Source: Alphaproteobacteria bacterium (GTDB taxonomy: Bacteria > Pseudomonadota > Alphaproteobacteria > CAAGCB01 > CAG-977). Taken from it: a DNA stretch of 5,524 bases. This document shows, piece after piece, positions 1-5,524 of this stretch. The stretch lies in assembly GCA_021639925.1 (NCBI GenBank), contig JAJXEL010000130.1:1-5524 (forward strand), in the 5' to 3' direction. The notes beneath the pieces were generated by a model. The model made no database searches. It was given only the letters and a program-made list of their open reading frames with translations, and had not been told where the DNA came from. The stretch's first letter is position 1; the number at the start of each line of letters is the position of its first letter. The translations under genes were made by a program, and so were the position numbers.

Positions 1-43
1 CTATACTGTTTTTTCACAGAATATAAAGTATTTTTTTGGCATG

Positions 44-75
44 AAAAAAAGGACGGTTTCGTTTTTCCGTCCTTT
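44..75 (-). terminator. Rho-independent terminator after flbT
   Basis: On the minus strand a 9-bp perfect stem, AAAGGACGG pairing with CCGTCCTTT, encloses a 10-base A-rich loop. The T run begins inside the 3' arm and continues to position 44, giving ten consecutive T in total. It lies about 20 bases past the flbT stop codon, so it should end the flagellin-flbT transcript. Read on the plus strand the hairpin is not followed by a T run, so it works in one direction only. Confidence 0.88.
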
Positions 76-96
76 CGGAAAATTTGTTTTGCCGGC

Positions 97-489
97 TTAT
101 TTATTTTTTGCCCTGGCCAGCAGTTCGGCCTCTTTTTCGATAATCGCCATCATGTGTTTCAGCGCCGCGTAATAATCGCCGCCCAAAATGTCTTTGTTCA
201 GTTCGTCTATGGCGGGGGCAAAGCTGGGGGCGGCCTGCACGATTTCGTTAATACGCGCAAAGTATTCCGGGTGCAGGATTTTGGGATCCTTCGCCAGATA
301 CATTTCCTGCAAAACGTAATAAACTTTTTTGCACGGCGTGTCGGCTTCCTTTTCCGTCAGAACATATTTTTCGCGTAAAATAGGGACGTTGCCTTCGATA
401 AACAGCTTGACGCGTTCTTTGTCGTTTGTGATCAGCGCGTTGCCGACAATCAGGCGTTCGCCGGGCTTTAATTCTATTTTTAACGGCAT
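97..489 (-). CDS. flbT: Flagellin post-transcriptional regulator FlbT
   Basis: A 130-residue protein, a normal length for FlbT. The N-terminus MPLKIELKPGERLIVGNALI is the family signature. It is followed by the ILREKYVLTEKEADTPCKKVYY block (about residues 37-58), matching the conserved LREK...A.TP..R.Y segment, then QEMYL (61-65) and a C-terminal helix with YYAALKHMMAIIEKE (106-120). There is no signal peptide or membrane segment, so it is cytoplasmic. In Caulobacter, FlbT binds the 5' untranslated region of flagellin mRNA and destabilises it or blocks its translation until hook assembly is complete. In some other alphaproteobacteria it acts positively, so the sign of regulation here is unknown. 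The start is set by AAGGAA 5 bases upstream. The gene follows flagellin by 12 bases, so the two are almost certainly co-transcribed. Two features differ from the family as I remember it: Cys53 in the TPCKK segment, where Ala is usual, and the absence of flaF beside it. Confidence 0.93.
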   Translation of the reverse strand: MPLKIELKPGERLIVGNALITNDKERVKLFIEGNVPILREKYVLTEKEADTPCKKVYYVLQEMYLAKDPKILHPEYFARINEIVQAAPSFAPAIDELNKDILGGDYYAALKHMMAIIEKEAELLARAKNK

Positions 490-494
490 TCCGG

Positions 495-500
495 TTCCTT
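495..500 (-). promoter_or_regulatory. Ribosome binding site of flbT
   Basis: AAGGAA sits 5 bases before the flbT ATG and almost abuts the flagellin TAA stop codon. The whole initiation signal therefore fits within the 12-base gap. This favours re-initiation by ribosomes finishing flagellin and no separate promoter. Confidence 0.75.
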
Positions 501-501
501 T

Positions 502-1935
502 TTAAAAGAGTGACAAAACACTTGAATCGGCTTCCAGTGTAATACTGATTACCTGATTTACCAATTGTTTTTGCGTCTCGATCGCCAAAAGTTCGGCGGA
601 TACGGCGTTTAAATCGGCGCCCGTCAGTTTTTCCGCGCCGGAAAGACTGGTGTTTGACATTGCTTCCAGAAACGTTTCGCGCGACTGAACCATATAGGAC
701 GCGCGTTCAAATTTGTCCGCCGCCCGCTGCGCCAGAGTAAACGCGGATTCAATGGCGTCAAAAGCGGCCTGAATGTCTTCTTCGTTTTCCCAGTTGTTGA
801 CGGCGGCGGCCAGTCCCAGAGAATCCGTATCCATTTTAACCCCGTTGACGGTGCGGAAGCTGGACGCTTTTTCGTCAAATACGGCGCGGATCGAATCTCC
901 TTCCAGCAGGTTCAGACCGTTAAAGGAGCTGTCGGCGACGATGTTATTAATCTGTTTTAAGATTTCATTGAACTGGTCGGCATAGGTTTTGGCCGTGTTC
1001 ATTCCCCCGTCGTCATACCCGTTGATGCCGAAAGACGACGCCGTTTCGCCGGTCAGGTCGGCAATTGCCAGGTTATCGCCGTAAACGGACGATACCTGGA
1101 AATATCCGTCGGAATTAACGTTTGCCGATATGCCGTCGATGTCGGAAAACGCCTGCGCCAGGTCATAAACTGTCCAGTCGTCCCCAATGGTGATTTTGTG
1201 GGTTTCGCTTAAATCAAAACCGAATACCTCGGCCAGGTCGCCGTCCAGCATGATCGCGCTGCGGTCCGTTGTCGTCAGCGTCAGTTTCTGGTCTTTGATT
1301 TCATATGAAAAATTTTCAATCTGATATTGTTCTGAAATCTGGCCGAAAAAGTCTGTGATTTTCATGTCTTCGTCAATGACTTTCAGCGTGACCCAGTCGT
1401 TTTCGCCGACCTTGATTTTAAATTCTTCGCCTTTGACGATATCCAGGTCTGCCAAAGTCATGTCTTTGTTCATCAGGATATCGGATTCCATTTTGTCCGC
1501 ATCGCCCGTGCGCAGTAAAATTTCATCGCCCGCCTTGACGTTCGGCAGATCGGAAAGTTTTTCTTCGTCCCGCGTCGTAAAGTTTTTCCCGGTCAGAACG
1601 GATAAATAAGCCTGGCCGTCCAAAGCCGAATTGGCCGCCGCTTTGGCCTGAGACAACAGATCCGTAATCGCGTCGATCGATTTGCTGGTCGTATCCAGGG
1701 TAGATACGATGTTGGACAGGCCGTCTAAAACGCTTTGCAATCCTTCCGCCCGTTCGGTCAGGCGCATGTCCTTGAAATACAGCGTTGAATTATCATATGA
1801 AGTATTGACGATTTTTCCCGTTGTCAGGGCCACGGAATTTTTGTCGTACATTGATGTCAGCGCTTTGGACTGCGACAGCGACGTCAAAATGGACGACGAC
1901 GTCGGAATTGAAAGGTTATAGGGCATTGTTTTCAT
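502..1935 (-). CDS. Flagellin with large insertion in the N-terminal D1 region
   Basis: A 477-residue filament protein, exported by the flagellar type III apparatus and so lacking a cleavable signal. Residues 1-107 form the D0/D1 helices (VALTTGKIVNTSYDNSTLYF at 35-54, matching the usual .LstGkkv.sa.Dn.. block). Residues 110-315 are an insertion containing two Flagellin_IN-like modules (about 168-241 and 245-306). Residues 317-345 (QFNEILKQINNIVADSSFNGLNLL) are the second N-terminal D1 helix. Residues 345-385 form a short linker. Residues 386-477 are the C-terminal D1/D0 helices, ending SSVLSLF as flagellins do. The hook-junction protein FlgL is the main alternative; the C-terminus and the adjacent flbT argue for flagellin. 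The start at 1935 is chosen over an internal ATG at 1926 because AAGGAG lies 7 bases upstream of the former. I leave the symbol blank because flagellin paralogue names cannot be assigned from one gene. Translation is probably FlbT-controlled. Confidence 0.94.
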   Translation of the reverse strand: MKTMPYNLSIPTSSSILTSLSQSKALTSMYDKNSVALTTGKIVNTSYDNSTLYFKDMRLTERAEGLQSVLDGLSNIVSTLDTTSKSIDAITDLLSQAKAAANSALDGQAYLSVLTGKNFTTRDEEKLSDLPNVKAGDEILLRTGDADKMESDILMNKDMTLADLDIVKGEEFKIKVGENDWVTLKVIDEDMKITDFFGQISEQYQIENFSYEIKDQKLTLTTTDRSAIMLDGDLAEVFGFDLSETHKITIGDDWTVYDLAQAFSDIDGISANVNSDGYFQVSSVYGDNLAIADLTGETASSFGINGYDDGGMNTAKTYADQFNEILKQINNIVADSSFNGLNLLEGDSIRAVFDEKASSFRTVNGVKMDTDSLGLAAAVNNWENEEDIQAAFDAIESAFTLAQRAADKFERASYMVQSRETFLEAMSNTSLSGAEKLTGADLNAVSAELLAIETQKQLVNQVISITLEADSSVLSLF

Positions 1936-1941
1936 TATAAT

Positions 1942-1966
1942 TCTCCTTTTCCCTGTCGAAAGGAAA
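1942..1966 (-). promoter_or_regulatory. Flagellin leader hairpin covering the Shine-Dalgarno
   Basis: On the minus strand the leader contains TTTCCTTT, nine bases (CGACAGGGA), then AAAGGAGA, followed by ATTATA and the ATG. The two arms pair over 8 bp with one G-U wobble, and the 3' arm is the ribosome binding site itself (AAGGAG, spacing 7). The same 5' arm can instead pair with GGGAAA just before the site (TTTCCT with GGGAAA, 6 bp with one wobble), leaving AGGAG free. The pairing is seen directly. That it is a control element, possibly bound by FlbT, is inference from the Caulobacter flagellin leader. Confidence 0.5.
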
Positions 1967-1998
1967 TGATTCCATTTTGTTCAGAATAACATAAAAAG

Positions 1999-2013
1999 TG
2001 TTTTCAGAAAACA
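1999..2013. repeat. 15-bp palindrome upstream of flagellin
   Basis: TGTTTTCAGAAAACA is a perfect 7-bp inverted repeat around a single central base, about 64 bases upstream of the flagellin start. The size and odd centre suit a dimeric DNA-binding protein, but it is AT-rich and could be chance. No regulator can be named from it. Confidence 0.3.
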
Positions 2014-2041
2014 GAAAAAATATAATTTTTTCAATGTATTA

Positions 2042-2060
2042 GTAGGCAAAATTTGCCTAC
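2042..2060. repeat. 19-bp perfect palindrome between transglutaminase and flagellin genes
   Basis: GTAGGCAAAATTTGCCTAC has 9-bp arms around one central base and begins 6 bases past the transglutaminase stop codon. As RNA on the minus strand it would fold into a 7-8 bp hairpin. No T run follows directly (TAATACATTG comes next), so it is at best a weak terminator or an mRNA 3'-end stabiliser. It could equally be an operator for the flagellin promoter or a dispersed genomic palindrome. Confidence 0.5.
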
Positions 2061-2066
2061 CGCCCT

Positions 2067-2972
2067 TTATCGTTCCGGCCGGATTGTCCTGACGCTGACG
2101 TCTACGGCGATCGTATGCGTGCCTCCGCCGGTCATAATGCCTTTGACAGGGCTCATATCGTCAAAATCCCGTCCCCAGCCGACGGTCAGGTGTTCGGAAC
2201 GCATATACATATTGTTTGTCGGATCCAGATCAACCCAGCCGAATGAAGGAACGTATACGGAAAACCAGGCGTGCGAAGCGTCGCCGCCGATCATTTCTAT
2301 TTCTCCTTTTTGTTCGGCTTCGGCGGCCCGGCGGGTGCGGATATAACCGCTGACATAGCGGGTGGCCAGTCCGAAACTGCGCAGGCAGGCGATGCCGACG
2401 TGGGCGAAATCCTGGCAGACGCCGCGTTTCATCGCCAGTGTTTCATTGATCGGCGTCGCTATGCTGGTCGCCGAAGAATCGTAAGTAAAATCCCGATAGA
2501 TCCGCCGCATGATTTCTTCGGCGGATTCCAAAACGGGGCGTCCGGGGGTAAAGGACGGGGCGGCGTAAGCTTTGATTTCCGCGCTTAAGGGAACAAAGCA
2601 GGACGGGGCGGTCATTTCGCCGGCGGCCAACAGTTCGGGCGTATTTGGAAACGACAGCAAAGCCTTTGTTTCTTCCCAGGACGGCGTTTGGGCCGGATCG
2701 GGATAAACGGGCGGCGTTATTTGCGCGGTAAAATCGGAAACGATCGTCATTTCATTATGCGGCGTTTCGGCGATCAGAAAAGTTGACGTGTTGCCGAACG
2801 TATCGGTTTCGTCGGACTGAAAGGACGGTTCCGGCGTCATTGTTATACTCCGGGACAAAATGTGCTGATACGGCGTTTCGCGCGGTTTTAAACGGGCTAT
2901 GTGGTGCGACAGCGTGACGGGGACGCTGTATCCGTAAACGGTTTTATGGCAGACGCGGTAAGTAACGGTCAT
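2067..2972 (-). CDS. Transglutaminase-like cysteine protease/amidase (alpha-E cassette type)
   Basis: A 301-residue cytoplasmic protein with no signal peptide. Residues 1-85 match the bacterial transglutaminase N-terminal domain (TYRVCHKTVYGYSVPVTLSH at 4-23, then the LKPRETPYQ segment). Residues 145-255 form the transglutaminase core with an intact triad: Cys186 in RGVCQDFAH, His234 in DASHAWFSVY, Asp250 in WVDLDPTNN. The tail has GWGRDFDDMSPVKG (265-278), the glycine-rich DVSPV-type motif typical of this subfamily, and a final beta-rich stretch. Relatives sit beside ATP-grasp and alpha-E proteins and are predicted to cleave or transfer amide bonds on a peptide product; the true substrate is unknown. 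Its ATG overlaps the stop of the upstream gene (ATGA), and AAAGGA lies 8 bases upstream inside that gene's last codons, so translation is probably coupled. It is full length, with no sign of decay. Confidence 0.93.
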   Translation of the reverse strand: MTVTYRVCHKTVYGYSVPVTLSHHIARLKPRETPYQHILSRSITMTPEPSFQSDETDTFGNTSTFLIAETPHNEMTIVSDFTAQITPPVYPDPAQTPSWEETKALLSFPNTPELLAAGEMTAPSCFVPLSAEIKAYAAPSFTPGRPVLESAEEIMRRIYRDFTYDSSATSIATPINETLAMKRGVCQDFAHVGIACLRSFGLATRYVSGYIRTRRAAEAEQKGEIEMIGGDASHAWFSVYVPSFGWVDLDPTNNMYMRSEHLTVGWGRDFDDMSPVKGIMTGGGTHTIAVDVSVRTIRPER

Positions 2973-5425
2973 TTTATTTTTCCTTTGTTATAGGCCGGCC
3001 CCTGCCGCGTTGGCGCCGCGTGAACAAAGCAGGACAGGGTCAGCGTGTCGGAAAATTCCTGCAATTTGAAACGCAGATCGTTTAACAAAGCGCTGAAAGC
3101 CGGATTGACGGCGACAGTTTCGTTTAATGTCCGGGCCAGGCCGGCCAGATTCATAACGTCCGTTTTCCGGATCCGGCCGACGATGTCTTCCAGTATCAGC
3201 AATTCTTTTGAAAACAGTTCCGGCAGGCGGCTTTCTTTTTCCAAAACGGAGATGTTCTGGCGCAGTTTTAATATCTGATAAATCAGGGCCCGCGGGTTGC
3301 CGTCGTCACAGACTAACAGGTCGAATACCAGCGGCACGGTCGGAACCGCCATGTAACGCGCGCGGTAAGTCATACGGCTGTCAGACGTTTCCAGCAGTGT
3401 TTCCAGCGAAGCGTTAAAGCCGTTGTTTGCACAAAAATCAATGCCGGACAGCAGGTTTAAAATCTGCATGCCTCTTTCCAGCCTTCTTCCGATTTCCAGA
3501 AAACGCCAGCTGTGCTCGCGCGTCATGTCTTCGCGGATTAATCCGCTCAGCGCGTTTTGACGCAGGATTATCCCGTTTAATCTGTTCAGAAAAATCTGGC
3601 AGTTTGCCGTTTGTTCGGGTAAAAGCGGCAGCAGCCGGGTAAACAGTTCCCACGTGTCCATGGATAACCGGTCGTGCAGCAGGTCGGCCATTTCTTTTAA
3701 GCGGGAAAACAAAAAATACAGGCCGAAGCCGTAGTCGGGCGACGCGGCGATCTTTTTTAATTCGTCCAAAGTTTCTTTTTGGATTTCGGGATCCCGGTAA
3801 TTTTTAAAGGGCAAGTGCCCCGTTAATGCCAGGACGCTCATTAATGTTGCGACGTCGTCGGGTTCCGGAATTTCGGGACCTTCCGTCGCGCGTTCCACCG
3901 CGACCCGCAGCAGACGGGCAAGCTGTTCGCTGCGTTCCAGATTGCGTCCCAGCCAAAACATGTTGTCCGCGATCCGCGAAGTCAATTCAAACGTCGTCCG
4001 CGCCGGTTTTGTTTCCAAAGCCGTTTTAATTTGTTCGGCGGCGCTGTCTTTTCGCCGCCGGTCCGCCGTTTCAACCCAGATATCCCGCAGGCTGGGGGCG
4101 TCGGTCTGCGTAAACGCCAGTCCGCCGTTTAAAATCCGGTACGATCCGTTTTCATAAATCAGATGAAAACGCAGCCGCGCGCGCGCCGGCGCCAGTCCGC
4201 CGTTTTGCAAAACGGGAGTCAGCGACGCGTTGATTTTTTCCTGCGCGACAAAATTTCCCGGGTTGTTTTCAATATCGTCTCTGGACGGGTGAACTTTCCG
4301 GCCGGTTATGTCGTATATTTTTAATTCGGACAAATGATCCAGGACATATTGTTTTTCCTTTTCCTGCCCGCACCACCAGGCCGCGACGCTGGGCAGCAGC
4401 AGGTCATTATTGTTAAAATAACGGTTGATCCCGTGAATAAACGCCCGCAGCGCCGGTATTTCCGCCAGCCCCGTCCCCAAAGGATTAACCAGGGCGACGT
4501 TTCCTTTGCGCACTACCTGCGTCAGACCGGCAACGCCGAAGAGGGACGATCCCTTTAATTCCAAAGGATCGCATAACTGATCGTCAATACGGCGCAGGAT
4601 AACGTCGACAGGTTTCAGCCCGTCAATGTTTTTTAAATAAACACGGTCGCCGCGGACGGTTAAATCGGCCGGATCGATCGCGCTGATGCCCAGGCTGCGG
4701 GCAAAGAAGACTTCTTCGAAGGACAGCTTTTTTTTAATTGCGCCGCTTAAAAGGACGATCAGGGGAATTTTGGTTTTGTCCCGTTTCGGCGCGCAGGCGA
4801 ACAGGTGGCGGCGCATGGCTTCAAAAAAATCGAAAATGCGCGCAGGGGCGGCTTTGGCGTAAATATCGGGCATGACCCGCGATAAAACCAGCCGGTTTTT
4901 AATCGCCAGGCCGACGCCTTCCGGCGTTTGCGTTTTATCGGCGACAACCCAAAACCGTCCGTCGGGGGCGCGTTCCAGATCGACGGCATATTCCTGTAAA
5001 AAAACGCCGCCGGCCGGTTTGATGTTTTTCAGGGCGGGCAGATAAGCCGGATTGGAAAAAATAACCTGCGGCGGCAGGATACCGTTCATAATCAGGTTTT
5101 GTCCGCCGTATAAATCGCCGAGAATCCGGTTAAACAATTCCGCGCGCTGAATCAATCCGGCCGATATGGTTTTGAAATCATCGCCGGACAGAATAAAGGG
5201 AATGACGCCGTGCGCGGCTGATGATTGTCCGGAACCGCCGGCCGGTATGTCGGCGCTCATTAACCGGGCGGCCTGTTCTTCATAAGCGGGGAATTTGTTT
5301 TCCCCGTTCCGGCAGGCTGTCTGAAAAAAAGTCCGCCAATGCGGGCGGATTTCGCCGCCGGGAGCAATTAATTCGTTATATCCGCCTGTTTTGCAGACCG
5401 TCGGGTAGGAAAAAGGAAAAGGCAT
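2969..5425 (-). CDS. Circularly permuted type 2 ATP-grasp / alpha-E domain fusion protein
   Basis: An 818-residue cytoplasmic protein joining two families that many bacteria encode separately. Residues 15-450 form the ATP-grasp part (DUF404/DUF407 type): GGYNELIAPGGEIRPHW (14-30), LGDLYGGQNLIMNGILPPQV (102-121), the Asp-Arg type segment AVDLERAPDGRFWVVADKTQ (147-166), LRRIDDQLCDPLELKGSS (277-294), GNVALVNPLGTGLAEIP (308-324) and LLLPSVAAWWCG (342-353). Residues 480-800 form the helical alpha-E domain (DUF403): SRIADNMFWLGRNLERSEQL (483-502), WRFLEIGRRLERG (640-652) and CDDGNPRALIYQILKLRQNI (706-725). All the blocks I recognise are present. ATP-grasp enzymes form amide bonds through acyl phosphates, so this is a likely amidoligase, but its substrate is unknown. 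AGGA 9 bases upstream supports the start. It is the first gene of an operon with the overlapping transglutaminase. Confidence 0.93.
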   Translation of the reverse strand: MPFPFSYPTVCKTGGYNELIAPGGEIRPHWRTFFQTACRNGENKFPAYEEQAARLMSADIPAGGSGQSSAAHGVIPFILSGDDFKTISAGLIQRAELFNRILGDLYGGQNLIMNGILPPQVIFSNPAYLPALKNIKPAGGVFLQEYAVDLERAPDGRFWVVADKTQTPEGVGLAIKNRLVLSRVMPDIYAKAAPARIFDFFEAMRRHLFACAPKRDKTKIPLIVLLSGAIKKKLSFEEVFFARSLGISAIDPADLTVRGDRVYLKNIDGLKPVDVILRRIDDQLCDPLELKGSSLFGVAGLTQVVRKGNVALVNPLGTGLAEIPALRAFIHGINRYFNNNDLLLPSVAAWWCGQEKEKQYVLDHLSELKIYDITGRKVHPSRDDIENNPGNFVAQEKINASLTPVLQNGGLAPARARLRFHLIYENGSYRILNGGLAFTQTDAPSLRDIWVETADRRRKDSAAEQIKTALETKPARTTFELTSRIADNMFWLGRNLERSEQLARLLRVAVERATEGPEIPEPDDVATLMSVLALTGHLPFKNYRDPEIQKETLDELKKIAASPDYGFGLYFLFSRLKEMADLLHDRLSMDTWELFTRLLPLLPEQTANCQIFLNRLNGIILRQNALSGLIREDMTREHSWRFLEIGRRLERGMQILNLLSGIDFCANNGFNASLETLLETSDSRMTYRARYMAVPTVPLVFDLLVCDDGNPRALIYQILKLRQNISVLEKESRLPELFSKELLILEDIVGRIRKTDVMNLAGLARTLNETVAVNPAFSALLNDLRFKLQEFSDTLTLSCFVHAAPTRQGPAYNKGKIK
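2981..2986 (-). promoter_or_regulatory. Ribosome binding site of the transglutaminase gene
   Basis: AAAGGA lies 8 bases before the ATG at 2972, inside the final codons of the ATP-grasp/alpha-E gene. It fixes this ATG as the start and fits coupled translation across the ATGA overlap. Confidence 0.7.
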
Positions 5426-5434
5426 CAGTCAGCG

Positions 5435-5438
5435 TCCT
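5435..5438 (-). promoter_or_regulatory. Ribosome binding site of the ATP-grasp/alpha-E gene
   Basis: AGGA lies 9 bases before the ATG at 5425. It is the only purine-rich match in the leader at a usable distance and supports this start, which also agrees with the family N-terminus (the GGYNE...RPHW block begins about 14 residues in). Confidence 0.6.
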
Positions 5439-5486
5439 GTTGTTTTTTATTTGTTTTTAAGACAAAAAAAATAAAAGGACGTTAAA

Positions 5487-5515
5487 ATTATTTTCGTTTT
5501 CAGTTTTTTATGAAA
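5487..5515 (-). promoter_or_regulatory. Weak candidate promoter of the ATP-grasp operon
   Basis: On the minus strand TTTCAT, 17 bases, then AATAAT resembles a sigma-70 pair (5 of 6 in the -10 box, only 3 of 6 in the -35 box). It would leave a leader of roughly 55 bases. The region is so AT-rich that such matches are expected by chance. The first gene of the operon does need a promoter near here unless transcription enters from beyond the window. Confidence 0.2.
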
Positions 5516-5524
5516 GAAATAATC

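Noticed and set aside
1..43. A possible gene or promoter beyond the flbT terminator
   Set aside because: The stretch is AT-rich and too short; only a 4-bp CTGT/ACAG inverted repeat (6-19) is visible, which is expected by chance.
1936..2066. A sigma-54 (GG-N10-GC) or sigma-28 promoter for flagellin
   Set aside because: No GG-N10-GC pair occurs on the minus strand at a sensible place (GG and GC in the palindrome are 8 bases apart), and no TAAAGTTT/GCCGATAA-like pair is visible.
2271..2588. A 105-codon plus-strand open frame opposite the transglutaminase gene
   Set aside because: It lies wholly within a confidently identified gene, its protein is low-complexity and Gly/Ala-rich, and it has no recognisable motif; it mirrors the codon bias of the real gene.
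2969..2972. The overlap of the two operon genes as a possible frameshift of one longer gene
   Set aside because: Both proteins are complete with proper family termini and the second has its own ribosome binding site; ATGA overlaps are ordinary translational coupling.
5510..5524. A plus-strand ATG reading MKEII at the window edge, possibly the start of a divergent gene
   Set aside because: Only five codons are visible and no ribosome binding site lies at a usable distance; the AAAAGGA at about 5473-5479 is more than 30 bases upstream.
1..5524. Mobile element, CRISPR array, tRNA or other RNA gene
   Set aside because: No direct repeat arrays, transposase motifs, terminal inverted repeats or cloverleaf-like sequence were found; the four genes fill nearly all of the window.

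Overview
The window looks like chromosomal DNA from a motile alphaproteobacterium. The strongest pointer is FlbT, a flagellin regulator essentially confined to that class, encoded directly behind a flagellin of an alphaproteobacterial type. Base composition is moderate rather than GC-rich. I cannot name the genus from sequence alone; a Rhodospirillales-like lineage of moderate GC is an inference. All four genes lie on the minus strand, so biological order runs from high to low coordinates.

About 5425 to 2067 is a two-gene operon. It encodes an 818-residue fusion of a circularly permuted type 2 ATP-grasp domain with an alpha-E domain, then a 301-residue transglutaminase-like cysteine protease or amidase. 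The two genes overlap by 4 bases (ATGA), which points to translational coupling. This trio of domains is a recurring bacterial cassette, predicted in the literature to make, attach and remove a peptide or amide-linked tag. Its chemistry is not settled. The proteasome-like peptidase Anbu, often encoded with the cassette, is not in the window.

2066 to 1936 is a 131-base intergenic stretch. It holds two near-perfect palindromes and the leader of the flagellin mRNA. The flagellin Shine-Dalgarno sequence can pair with an upstream pyrimidine-rich strand, and an alternative pairing frees it.

1935 to 97 is the flagellar unit: a 477-residue flagellin followed 12 bases later by flbT, closed by a good rho-independent terminator at 44-75. 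In Caulobacter, FlbT acts on the 5' untranslated region of flagellin mRNA, so here the target mRNA and its regulator would share one transcript. The usual partner flaF is absent.

1-43 and 5426-5524 are AT-rich flanks without a supported gene. I see no RNA gene, CRISPR array or mobile element. The window is mostly recognisable families; the more interesting signals are the flagellin leader structure, the flagellin insertion architecture, and the compact ATP-grasp/alpha-E/transglutaminase operon.
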